DNA from: Procambarus clarkii
Taxonomy: Eukaryota; Arthropoda; Malacostraca; Decapoda; Cambaridae
Direction: 5' to 3'
Length of the DNA: 64,000 bases
Assembly (NCBI RefSeq): GCF_040958095.1
Contig: NC_091165.1
Span: 33,129,375-33,193,374, forward strand
In this document: in pieces, positions 20,691 through 30,623 of the stretch
How positions within the stretch are numbered: position 1 is the stretch's first letter
Layout of the letters: the number at the start of each line of letters is the position of its first letter
Position numbers and translations under genes: made by a program
The notes under the pieces: model-generated
The model's input: the letters and a program-made list of their open reading frames with translations, nothing else
Told to the model about the DNA's origin: nothing
Databases searched by the model: none

Positions 20691-21262
20691 TTCAAGTTTG
20701 CATAATATACAACTTCTCACAGAAATTGAACATATAGGAAAAGAAGCCCATAATCGAGGGCTGTCAATCACCCTAAATTGGATACCAAGTCACATTGGCA
20801 TAGATGGTAATGAAAAGGCAGACTCACTAGCAAAAACTGCCACTGCTCTACCTGTTGTACAGGTTCAAATACCTCCACGTTTCTCACAGATAAAGGAGCA
20901 AATCAAGAAGAAAATATTCTCAACTATCAAAAGTCGCGACAGAGCCAAAGTAGCAGAAGGAAGATCCACTGCGATATGGTACGAACAAGCCACTGGTTAC
21001 TCCTCTTTTAAGCCTGGCAAAAAGATATCCAAAGACATTACAGTAACCATACACAGACTCAGACTTGGTTACAAGTGCTGCTGGGAGGTAATGTCACTAC
21101 TTACTGGAATGTGAAGCTACTGAACCCCTGCACATCAAACTCAACATTAATCCAACGACAGCAGCTGCATTAGATGCACATTCCACCGCGACTACAATGA
21201 TTAGAAAAGCTGTTGAGGAATGGGACTCATTAGTGAGCATTCTGCATCTACATCCGCCCCCA
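20691..21262 (+). mobile_element. LINE-E 3' end with RNase H domain, internally deleted
   Basis: The plus strand encodes ITLNWIPSHIGIDGNEKADS, the C-terminal signature of an RNase H1 domain (catalytic His and Asp), then a basic segment and IHRLRLGYKCCWE. Another frame gives LLECEATEPLHIKLN, a Cys-bearing C-terminal tail typical of RNase H-carrying LINEs (I/Jockey-like) that normally follows a zinc-like motif. The piece between CCWE and LLECEATEP is deleted. The element ends in ATAAATAAAT repeats at 21263-21318. Confidence 0.75.
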
Positions 21263-21277
21263 AGATAAATAAATATA

Positions 21278-21316
<39 letters not shown>

Positions 21317-21318
21317 AT
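21263..21318. repeat. (AAAT)n microsatellite at a tail-to-tail LINE junction
   Basis: ATAA units form the common boundary between the plus-strand LINE-E 3' end and the minus-strand LINE-A 3' end. It resembles the junction at 541-592. Confidence 0.85.
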
Positions 21319-21708
21319 GTTTATTTAGGTAAGGTACATACATGCAAGAAATTTTTACAAAGATTGGTTGACTTATAGGTAGAGCTAGTACATATACAAT
21401 GCCTAAAGCCACTATTACGCAATTAAAGCGTTTCGGGCATGAAAAACTTAAATGACAAGCTTAATACTAATTGAGCATAAAGAGTAGAATGAAAACAAGA
21501 AATGAAAACATAGCTGAAAAAGCAGCACAAATACAATTATGTCGACAAACAGCGCTCTTTTTAAAAAAAAAAAACAGACATTGGTTGACAATAGAAGGGT
21601 AAGGTAGGTTACAGGGAATTTATTAGGTATAGCTTCGTTTTTATCTTAAACTGGTTGAGAGAGGTACAGTCTTTAACATGGTTGGGAAGGTCATTCCACA
21701 TTCTGGGT
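21319..21708 (-). mobile_element. LINE-A copy 6, 3' UTR and last codons
   Basis: The minus-strand LINE-A 3' terminus includes TTTATTTAGGTAAGGTAC and the TTTCGGGC complement at about 21430, through to the final RT codons near 21640-21708. It is 5'-truncated at CATTCTGGGTCA. It is non-coding apart from a short RT tail. Confidence 0.83.
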
Positions 21709-22435
21709 CAATGTTCTGAGATAATGTTAATAAAACAAGATTAAAACCAGTGCACTAAAACAGAAGCGATAAATAAGCAGGGAAAAAGGAGAAATCCTCT
21801 CCTCCACTTTAAACTTAGACCCAAATATCACAGGAAAAAGGTTATCATGTATAACCAAACTCAATTACGGGCTCACCATACCCCGTGCTACATGGACACT
21901 TCGTCCTGAGTAGCTAAATCTTTAACAACAACATACTACTACTACTACTGCTCGGCTTAGACTCTGTTATAAGTACAGTAGTTAGTTTTTAGCTTAGTTC
22001 ATTTATTATGCACCCCATACCCATCTTGTGGGCGGCAGTGGAAAGGGTTACAGAGGCATATAATGGGCTCAGGGACTGAACCCCACAATTCATTTAGCTA
22101 AGTATGTAACAATCTTGATGAGCTAGTTACAAAATTTATTATAAGTCGTGACATCATCAATTCTTGAGTGTGTGAAGTAATTACACAGGCAGTCACCAAG
22201 TGGAAGCAAGGACATCGTGCTGTAGCTGCCTCTCGCTCACTACAACAACAAACATCATGTCGAATCAGCTGGTATAATGGCCATCCATTACTCGTCTCTG
22301 TCGCCCCCCAACCAATAACAACTCGTCTCCGGATTGGCATTCCTGCCTGCCTGCTCATCTCCATCATCTGCGGTTGGTAGACTCCCCATACCATTCCCCA
22401 TTCCCCATTCCACGAGAAGTATAGGTTAGGGGGTC
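21709..22435. other. Unclassified intergenic/repeat sequence
   Basis: No coding region is recognised in about 730 bp. Around 21860-21950 and 22070-22130 I recall phrases (for example CTCAATTACGGGCTCACCAT) as recurrent in decapod sequence, but this is from memory and unverified. A short CTA repeat lies at about 21942-21953. Confidence 0.4.
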
Positions 22436-23097
22436 ATCTCCAAAGAAGTGTCAAGGAGGTACTCATCAATGCTGTCCAAAATAATTAGGAGAGCCAAAAT
22501 AATGTCTTTTTCTGATATCCTTAAAAAAGCAAGAGTGAGGCCAGTTTATAAAGGAGGCGAGACAACACACATAAACAATTACAGACTAATATTAAATCTA
22601 CCTATACAGTACTGTACTTTAAAAAATATTTGAAAAATTATTTACAAATAACTGTATTCCTACTTAGTAAAACTCAACGTGTTAAGTCCCTGCTAGTTTG
22701 GCTTCCATTCCCAAAAGAGTACCAATGATGCCATTATTAGTCTGCTTGATATAATCTACTCAGCCCCTTGACAAAAATAAGTCCCCAGTTGGCCTCTTCA
22801 TTGACCTGAGAAAGGTCTTTGACACTGTAAACCATAACTACCTCTTGCTTCAACTTTACTACTACTGTACTATGGTATCCAAGGCCTTGCCCTGGACTAT
22901 ATTCATTCCTAAGTGACAGACACCAATATGTAGCCATCAATAGCATAGCCTCCCCCATTCTACCATTGACAGTAGGGGTGCCACAGGGCAGCATCCTAGG
23001 ACCTTTCCTATTTCTTACATACATGAATGATTTGCCAAATGTTTCTAACATTCTTAAACCTATACTATTTGCTGATGATACTATTTTCATCTATTAA
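22436..23097 (+). pseudogene. LINE-B copy 2, decayed and internally deleted RT
   Basis: The plus strand starts with RRYSSMLSKIIRRAKI, jumps by an internal deletion to FSDILKKARVRPVYKGGE, and continues in shifting frames through the motif A area, a VGVPQGS-like motif B area at about 22975 and an FADDT-like box at about 23070. Many stops and frameshifts make it clearly dead. It ends at a T-rich break at 23098. Confidence 0.8.
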
Positions 23098-23280
23098 GTT
23101 TTTTTTATGTTTCCCCGAGGGTCAAGTTTATTGGACAGCACCACTCATCCTGTGAGTGGACTCACTGCCATAGCAGCATGTACAACACCCCTAATAGGAA
23201 GAAAACCCTCTGGGTTGTTCATCTTGTCACTTGTACCTAGACACAGCCGAGACTTGCTTAACTGTTTTAAGTGTTTAGCC
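23098..23280. other. Unclassified ~180-bp insertion between two LINE-B copies
   Basis: Sequence unrelated to LINE-B separates copy 2 from copy 3, beginning near AGGGTCAAGTTTATTGG. It has no useful ORF. I recall similar text from decapod sequence but cannot name a family. Confidence 0.4.
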
Positions 23281-23767
23281 CTCAAGTTGACTATCTCCTT
23301 AACAGTATGAATTCCTGTATGCTCATCCCTGCAATCACCAGGCCCCCCGATTCACTCAAACTTCCGCTACTACCCTGGATCACTTATGGACCAACATAAT
23401 AGCTCCCCTTACCTCAGGTATAATTACTGACAGAACAACTGACCACTATCCTACTTTCCTTGTTGCGAACATGGCCATAACACCACCAGCTAACAAGAAA
23501 CTTACCTTTAGGTTACACAGTGAAGCAGCATTAGGCAATCTCTCAAATGTATTAGGCTCAAAAATGCCTCAAATGCCCCCCACAATATAAACTGGGAATC
23601 TGAATTTAACAATACACAGGATATAAATTCGTTAACTAGCCTCTTCCTTTCCAAAATTCTAAGCTTTTACAATACTTATTGTCCTCTCCTCACCAAGCAA
23701 ATAACTGGCAAAAGGTTAAATAATCCCTGGCTAACTAATGGCATACTCAAAGCAATAGACAAGAAAC

Positions 23768-25790
23768 ATGAATATGAAAAAAAAACTTAGGATTGGCCTA
23801 ATTGCAAAGGAAGTAGTTAAGAGGTACTCGTCAGTGCTTACCAGTATAAGAAGATCAAAGTGTTCCTATTACGAGAATAGATTTAAAGAAGCAAAAGGCA
23901 ACATGAAAAGCACACGGAGAGCCATCTCTTACATCCTAGGAGCTAAACAACATTCACATAACCAGATAAAATTCTCCAAGGATGGTTTTACACCTGCAAT
24001 GGATCTTGAAACAGCAACTGAATTTAATAGCTTCTTTTCATCAATTGGTGCTAACCTTGCCCGAAAAATCCCACAGACTCAGACACATGTTACCACATAT
24101 CTTTCAGGCAGATACCCGAACACTCTTCTCCTTTCACCGATCAGCCCTACAGATGTTGTGTCCATCATTCACTCACTAAAAACCAAAGCTGGGAACACTA
24201 GTGAAATACCATCGTTGGTATACAAGAGTGCCTTCCATGCCCTTGCACCACCTATAGCTTTGCTGTTCAAAAAGTCTCTAGAGTGTCATACCTTTCCTGA
24301 TATCCTTAAAAAAGCCAGAGTAACGCCAGTTCATAAAGGAGGTAAAACGGCATACATAAATAATTACAGACCCATATCAAATCTACCTATATTATCTAAA
24401 ATATTTGAACAAATTATTTACAAACAGCCCTACTCCTATGCAGGTGATGAGTCACAATAATGTGGCTGAAGTATGTTGACCAGACCACACACTAGAAGTT
24501 GAAGGGACGACGACGTTTCGGTCCGTCCTGGACCATTCTCAAGTCGATCAGCTCTACTCCTATCTTGTAAAATTCAATATACTAAGTCCCTGTCAGTTTG
24601 GCTTCCGCTCCCAAAAGAGTACTAATGATGTAATTGTTAGTCTGCTTCACTTAATCTACTCAGCCCTTGACAAAAGTGAGTTTCCGATTGGACTCTTCAT
24701 TGACCTGAGAAAGGCTTTCGATACTGTTAACCATAACTATCTCTTACTTAAACTCCACCATTATGGAGTCCTTGGCCTTGCCCTGAACTATATCCGATCC
24801 TATCTTAGTGACAGACACCAATATATAGCCATCAACGATAAAACCTCTCCTACTCTACTACTAACTGTAGGAGTGCCACAGGGTAGCATCCTAAGACCCC
24901 TCCTGTTTCTTATATACATCAATGATCTGCCTAATGTGTCTAACATGCTTAAACCTATATTGTTTGCTGATGATACTACTCTCATCTACTCTGACCCCCA
25001 ACCCACTCATATTAAATAATGTTGCAAACAATGAATTAAAAAAAGTCCACTTGTGGATGTCAACCAACAAACTCTCACTAAATATAGAAAAGACCTACTA
25101 CATATTATTTGGAAGCAAATCAACAAATGCAATTCAGCTTCAGATAGATAATGTAAACATTAGCAATAAAAATGATGGAGTTTTTATAGTTCCTTGGCCT
25201 ATACTTAGACAAGAGACTCAACTTCAGCACCAACATACAACACATAACTAAAAAGGTTTCTAAAACAGTTGGTATCCTCTCTAAAATCAGATACTGTATT
25301 ATGTACCCTACTCTGCTCTCCTCTCTATTATGCACTTATCTATCCCTATCTTACTTATGGTATCTGTGCTTGGGGTTCAACCTTTGCAAACTACCTCAAG
25401 CCCATCATCACACAGCAAAAATCTATCAGGACAATAACAAACTCTGCTTTCAGACAACACACAGCTCCCCTGTTTAAATCCCTAAACATGCTAAAATAAC
25501 TTCACTCCATACATTCTCTTGTGTCAATTACATTTATAAAACCCTATTCTTAAGTGCAAACCCTGTTCAGAAACTCTTCCTGGACAGATGTAATAGGACC
25601 TATTATCACCGCACCAGACATAAATATCTCTTTGATATCTCCAGAGTCAAACTTAATCTGTGTAAACACTCTATGCAAATAAAGGGACCTAGTCAATGGA
25701 ACTCACTCCCTAATGAATTGAAAGCTGTCCAACTTTTGCCTTATTCAAAACCAAAACCAAAAAGTACCTAATTTCATCTTTATAGTTTTC
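23768..25790 (+). pseudogene. LINE-B copy 3 ORF2, linker and RT, multiply frameshifted
   Basis: The piece 23768-24440 is open (IGLIAKEVVKRYSSVL, ISPTDVVSIIHSLKTKAGN, FPDILKKARVTPVHKGGK, NNYRPISNLPILSKIFEQI). After the 109-bp insertion the RT continues from 24549 in several frames: FIDLRKAFDTVNH, a VGVPQGSIL box and an FADDTT box near 24960-24980, then thumb pieces at 25020-25500 and C-terminal HHRTRHKYLFDIS near 25610. Inactive. Confidence 0.8.
24440..24548. mobile_element. 109-bp short interspersed element with 15-bp target duplication
   Basis: It interrupts the LINE-B RT. The flanks CAGCCCTACTCCTAT (24425-24439) and CAGCTCTACTCCTAT (24549-24563) are a 15-bp duplication with one mismatch. 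The core includes ACGACGTTTCGGTCCGTC. I recall this motif as abundant in crayfish/decapod DNA, but that is unverified. It has no ORF and no tRNA boxes that I can see. Confidence 0.65.
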
Positions 25791-26345
25791 CACCTAGTGC
25801 TTTATCTCGCACTGTACCTAGTGCTACCCAATCCCTCAATATTTGTACCTAAGCCATATTACTTTACCATTGTAATCTTAGATATCATCTGACATAGTTG
25901 TTGTGTTGAGTACGTGTTCTACTGCATTATTCCTTGAAATGATCCTCATATTGTGCTTCAGTGAACCAATGTATAATCCTGTAATGTTATCCTATGTACC
26001 TAGTAATCCATGTTCATTATTGTGTACTGTTATTATTGTGTATTATTCTGATCTGCTTTGTGTCAAAATTTCTTGCAATGTACCTTTAAACATTTTTTGA
26101 CAATTTTTCTGTAATTATTCTACTTAAAATTATCTGTACCTATAAAGTATAGCTGTAAAGTACCTGTAAACATTTTTTTGTTAATTTTGCTGTGAATTAT
26201 CTAAAAATTATGCGTTAGTGTAAGGACTTGCCCGAAACACTATGCGTGCTAGTGGCTTTACAAGAATGTAAAATCAACTTAATTTCCATGTTCTCTGTTA
26301 ACCCCCAATGTACCTTGTTGTATATAAATAAATAAAAAAAAATAA

Positions 26346-26495
26346 TAAAAATAAAAGTGAACAGCTTATCAAACATGAAGATTAACATTTGTCAACCCTT
26401 AAAAACTTAGGTTATTTTGTGAGTGCGAAATGGGGAAAATCTCTTGAGAACAGCATTTATATTTGACAGATAGTATATTCTTAAATATTTCATGT
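26346..26495. other. AT-rich sequence without recognised features
   Basis: About 150 bp between the LINE-B copy 3 tail and another LINE-B fragment. No ORF, repeat or motif was recognised. Confidence 0.4.
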
Positions 26496-26657
26496 ATTCT
26501 GACCCCTACCCCCATACACTAAATAATGTTGTCAACAATAAATTAAAAATAAAATCCACTCATGGATGTCAACCAACATACATACACTAAACATAGAAAA
26601 GACGTACTACATTCTATTTGGTAGTAAATCATCGAATCAGATTCAACTTCAAATAGC
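26496..26657 (+). mobile_element. LINE-B fragment, RT mid region
   Basis: The sequence corresponds to about 11925-12085 of LINE-B copy 1, the region after the FADD box: thumb segment with NIEKTYYILFGSKSSN. It is about 160 bp long, truncated on both sides and has several indels. Confidence 0.75.
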
Positions 26658-28430
26658 GTTAGAGAGAGGAGAGGAGACGCCAGCGAGGCGACAGACTGAC
26701 CTCTGGGGTCAGCCTCAACCGGCGCAATGGAGAATAACAACTGTGATGTGTTCATGACGTCACCTCTGTTACTGATCATGGAACGATCAATATGATTGGT
26801 TCCCACTCTTTTGCTGCAATGCTATTGGTCAAATTCTAATCCCTTGTGTGTGTCCTACGAGATGCCCTACAGCAGCTGGCAAGAGCATTCACATGAGGGA
26901 GCCCGTGCATAGAGGACGTGTCCTGTTCTGTCTATCGGTCAATAGACAAAAGAACACCGTCTATTCCTAACCGTCAAGTTAAACTCGCCGTCTTTTCGAT
27001 ATACCAATGCTCGCCCGGAATCGCGACTCTGACTAGATTGTTTAGAAGCCTAGTGACAAATCACCAGATCGAAACAGATTGGTATCAGGTAATCCCGGGT
27101 GAAAAATAGAGATCGTCTGTGAGTGACCTAGATTGAACTAAGGCAGTACCGCCACCTAAGTAACCTGTGTGTGACTTTACCACAGTGTACCGCATGGTAC
27201 CATATAGTCAGCCGCCGCGAGCCGCCGCCAGCCGCCACTCTGTCCCGAGAGTGTAGCCCGCCAGCAGCCGCCCTCACTGTACTATGTGACATCACCACCC
27301 TTACTCATCGCCAGTGCCATCAAATGTGTGTGCGTGTGTCTGTAGACATACAGCGCGCCCTTGAGGTTATCTTGAGATGAAACGAATCGGAATCTTGAGG
27401 TTATCTTGAGATGATTTCGGGGCTTTAGTGTCCCCGCGGCCCGGTCCTTGACCAGGCCTCCACCCCCAGGAAGCAGCCCGTGACAGCTGACTAACACCCA
27501 GGTACCTATTTTACTGCTAGGTAACAGGAGCATAGGGTGAAAGAAACTCTGCCCATTGTTTCTCGCCGGCAACTGGGATCGAACCCAGGACCACAGGATC
27601 ACAAGTCCAGTGTGCTGTCCGCTCGGCCGACCGGCCCTCCTGCGAGTACCCCCGTGTCAAGTACAGTTTGTGGGAAAGCCTGTCGTCAGTGGTCTCATGT
27701 CATAACGAGGAAACCAGCTGTCAGACCACCTACGAGTTCTTGCATAAATGTGCCTGAGTGAGTAAGTGAATAAGAGAGGTAGCCTACCTGTAAGTACAAG
27801 ATCTTGTCATTGTTTTATTGTATCTGTCTGTGTTGATCTGAGGGATCAACCACCCATCACCTTCTCATATCTGACACAGGTATAGGTGAAGGCACCCTAC
27901 GGTGTATGCGTGTTTATCTGTGTGGTATCACGACATTGCACTCGTCTGTGAATGTGAGCTTCACATACACCACACATTTAGTTATTGTATGATATTATTA
28001 TTGTGCATGATTATTGCCTGTCCCATTGAAAGTGTATTTGTGAGTTATTGCATATCATCATTACCCGAGTATCTGGTTGGAACTCTTGTAATCCCTTTTC
28101 ATACCGGCAGTTAGGTTTGCAGTGTTAATGATTGGCTGTCAACTGTGTTAAGTTAGGTGTTTTGCCACGAGTGGATCCGAATTGATTAGCCAGACGTCAA
28201 GAGTCTCGCTAATGCAACCATAGCCTTTCTGATGCCAATCTAATGTAAATCAAGCACCCTTTGTATTAGTGATTAAGTTAGTAAATAAACTACTGTTAAG
28301 CTTTATGCGGTGTTTCCGTTGAACCACTTCTGAATACTGCCAACTATTCACTCAAGCCTTCAGCTCCAGGTGTCTCCATCACCGAGTTGCCTAATTCACT
28401 AAACTATAAATGTGATGAGGACCCTAGGAG
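26658..28430. other. Unclassified 1.8-kb region, possible solo LTR, containing SINE2
   Basis: No protein match is recognised. The region has a GC-rich, CCGCC-repeated stretch (27210-27270), a polyadenylation-like AATAAA at about 28283 followed by GT-rich sequence, and TGTGATG at both 26739 and 28410. These would fit an LTR of a retrovirus-like element interrupted by SINE2, but no primer-binding site, polypurine tract or gag/pol was seen, so the LTR reading is only a possibility. Confidence 0.3.
27359..27635 (-). mobile_element. SINE2, tRNA-derived SINE
   Basis: On the minus strand the head at 27565-27635 folds like a tRNA, with GCCGG/CCGGC acceptor ends, an A box (TCGGCCGAGCGG) and a B box (GGTTCGATCCC). 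The body is about 150 bp. The 3' end contains the complement of TCCCCGCGGCCCGGTC and a tail based on CTTGAGGTTATCTTGAG, present twice (27359-27380 and 27394-27413). This tail matches the LINE-F 3' end at 47697-47770. Confidence 0.88.
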
Positions 28431-28667
28431 TCCCTAAAAGTGTTTCAAGCATTGAGGAGATTCCAACGATCAATGTGGACCAGGACCAGGTGAGGCAAGT
28501 CTGAGAAAAGACCCTCAACGACTCTAACTTGACCTTGCTCCCAGGCCCTGTACGGTTGCTCTCGTATTTTCTCTGCTGATTCCGACAGCTTCGTGAAGCA
28601 TCTGCCACATGTACATTGGCGACGTACCCATTGCAGTCGGGAAAGCAAAAATAGAAAACCCTCACAA
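28431..28667. other. Sequence without recognised features
   Basis: About 240 bp between the unclassified region and the tRNA-derived inverted repeat. I see nothing supportable in it. Confidence 0.4.
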
Positions 28668-29001
28668 GGGCCATGACGAGGATTCGAACCTACATCTGTG
28701 AGCATCCCAGATGCTGCCTTAATCGACTGAGCTATGACATGGTAAAAAGAGTTGAAACCGAAGTTCTACTGAACTTACTGGATCCTGCAGCCTCTCCGGG
28801 CGAAGGGGTAGAACGGCCTATTGACATAGCTCGTGTGCATGGGGGAGTTGTGTAAAACCCTGGTTTGTGTCTCGGAAAGGCTGCAGGATCCAGTAAGTTC
28901 AGTAGAACTTCGGTTTCAACTCTTTAACATGTCGTAGCTCAGTTGATTAAGACAGCGTCTGGGATGCTCACAGACGTAGGTTCGAATCCTCGTCGTGGCC
29001 C
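28668..29001. repeat. tRNA-derived inverted repeat (fold-back element)
   Basis: Left arm 28668-28796 and right arm 28872-29001 are imperfect reverse complements. Each arm contains a tRNA-like sequence plus about 55 bp of flank (including GCTGCAGGATCCAGTAAG). In the right arm the tRNA-like unit is 28928-28997 with A box TAGCTCAGTTG, B box GGTTCGAATCC and a 6/7 acceptor pairing. The loop is about 75 bp. Not a standard tRNA gene: the anticodon loop is abnormal. Confidence 0.82.
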
Positions 29002-29078
29002 TAGTGAATTTGTCCATTGATGAATCACGTTATTGTGATTTCTGTGTGTAACACGAAGCACTATTTCCCTAATATTAG

Positions 29079-29907
29079 GATCAAAGAAGATCTTGAATAA
29101 GAAACCAATTCTCCTATCCAATGACGATGGTGTTCTTTCTGCCTCTGACACTGTCATTAAATTAATAGTTTCTTCTCAGTCATTGGCATGTCCCTTGCTA
29201 ATGATATCCCATCTTCCCAAACTAATGTTAAGGACTACCTTTCAGGAAACTATCCAAAGTCTCTTTAGCTAACTCCCACTAATTCCTCTGATGTTAATGA
29301 GATAATCTTTTTTCCTAAAACAAAGTCGAGTGCCCTTGGTGAGATACCAACTCTAATTTATAAAAAAGCCTCTAGATTTCTAGTTCCAGCCATTGCATTG
29401 CTCTTCAACAAATCACTTGAACTCCAAACCTTTCTTGATATTCTAAACAAAAATATTTGAAAAGCTTATCTACAAGCAACTTTACTCCTATCTAGCCAAA
29501 CACAATATACTTAGCTCTTGCCAATATGGCTTCAGACCCCCCAAAAAAGTACTAATGATGTACAGATTAGTATGATTAATTTGATACATGCAGCTCATGA
29601 TAAAAATGAGTTCCCTGTTGGGTTATTTGTTGACCTATATAAGTCTTTTGACACTGTCAACCACCACAACCTACTTTTTAAATTACATCATTACGGAGTC
29701 AGAGGTCACTCCCTTCAATACCTTCAGTCTTACCTTAGTGACAGGCTCCAGTATGTTTCTGTTAATGATTCCATTTCTCCCACCCTACCCATCAATACTG
29801 TGACCTACCCATCAATACTCAACACAGTATACTGCCCTGTGGTGTTCCACAGGGCAGTATACTTGGCCCTCTCCTCTTTCTCATCTACATTAATGACCTT
29901 CCAATTG
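29079..29907 (+). pseudogene. LINE-A copy 7, RT N-terminal half
   Basis: Plus strand. It starts in the linker (ATCAAAGAAGAT, LSSNDDGVLS-like region) and continues through KKASRFLVPAIALLFNKSLE, LIYKQLYSYLAKHNILSSC, FVDLYKSFDTVNHHN (motif A, degraded from LRKAFD) and the motif B region near 29870. A small rearrangement at 29800-29863 creates a palindrome. It is truncated before the FADD box and flanked on the right by a tandem array. Confidence 0.8.
29826..29863. repeat. 17-bp perfect palindrome with TGTT loop inside LINE-A
   Basis: AGTATACTGCCCTGTGG at 29826-29842, loop TGTT, then its exact complement at 29847-29863. The right half is the normal LINE-A motif B sequence and the left half is an inverted copy of it. 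The adjacent phrase ACCTACCCATCAATACT is also duplicated (29784-29819). Confidence 0.88.
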
Positions 29908-29922
29908 CTTTTCACACCCACA

Positions 29923-30621
29923 CTAAAATGGGTATACAGTACTCTGTTTCAGTTTTCTCATATAAATTTTCCTGCTACTTCGTTCATTATGTATGAAATC
30001 ATTTGCAATAGAATTCTCTAAAGGGATATATATATATGCATATAATGTCAAAAAGTCTGGCGTGCCACCCGCAGCAAACCCGAAAATCCGCCGAGTGTTA
30101 CCTGTGAGTGCAAAACTGCACTAAAATGTGCATACTCTTTTCAGTTTCCTCACGTCAATTTTCGCGTTACATCATTCATTTTGGTATGAAATTGTTCACA
30201 ATAGAATTCTCTACAGATATTTATGCATATAAGGTCAAAAAGCCTGGCATGCCACCCACAGCAAACCGGAAAATTGGCCGAGCGTTACCCGTGAGCAAGC
30301 ACTCATTCGCAGTAAAATGTGTATATTCTTTTCAGTTTCCTCACATTAATTTGCATGTTACATTGTTCATTTGGTATCAGGTTGTTCGCAATAGAATTCA
30401 CTAAAGGGATATAGGTACAGTATATAAGGTAAAACAAACAGGCGCTCTACCCAGGGCAAACCAGAAAATCGGCCGGGCATTACCCATAAGCGAGCACCCA
30501 TCTGCACATCCGCAACACCTACACTCAAATGTGTATACTCTCAATTTGATCACCTCAATTTCCGTATTACGTCGTTCATTTTTGTACCAAATTGTTCGCA
30601 ATAGAATGCTCTAAAGGGATA
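29923..30621 (+). repeat. Tandem array, ~3.6 copies of a 190-210-bp unit
   Basis: Diverged head-to-tail units start at about 29923, 30121, 30311 and 30523. Each has TAAAATG(T)G.ATACTCT, TCAGTTTCCTCAC, GCAATAGAATTCTCTAAAGG and GCAAACCGGAAAATCGGCCG-like blocks. No ORF crosses the units. Unit divergence is high, so this is an old satellite-like array or a fragment of a repetitive noncoding element. Confidence 0.82.
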
Positions 30622-30623
30622 TA

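Larger units (their letters stand above)
23281..26345 (+). mobile_element. LINE-B copy 3, 5'-truncated and degraded
   Basis: The copy begins in the endonuclease at a position equivalent to about 10360 and runs to a LINE-B 3' end with CTTGCCCGAAACACT at about 26225 and AAATAAAT near 26330. A 109-bp repeat with a target duplication is inserted at 24440. Several frameshifts break the ORF. Confidence 0.85.

Noticed and set aside
22098..22394. 98-codon minus-strand frame
   Set aside because: No recognisable domain and no splice context, and it lies in unclassified repeat-like sequence.
29923..30621. CRISPR-like direct repeats
   Set aside because: The unit is about 200 bp with no short conserved repeat separated by unique spacers, and the context is eukaryotic.
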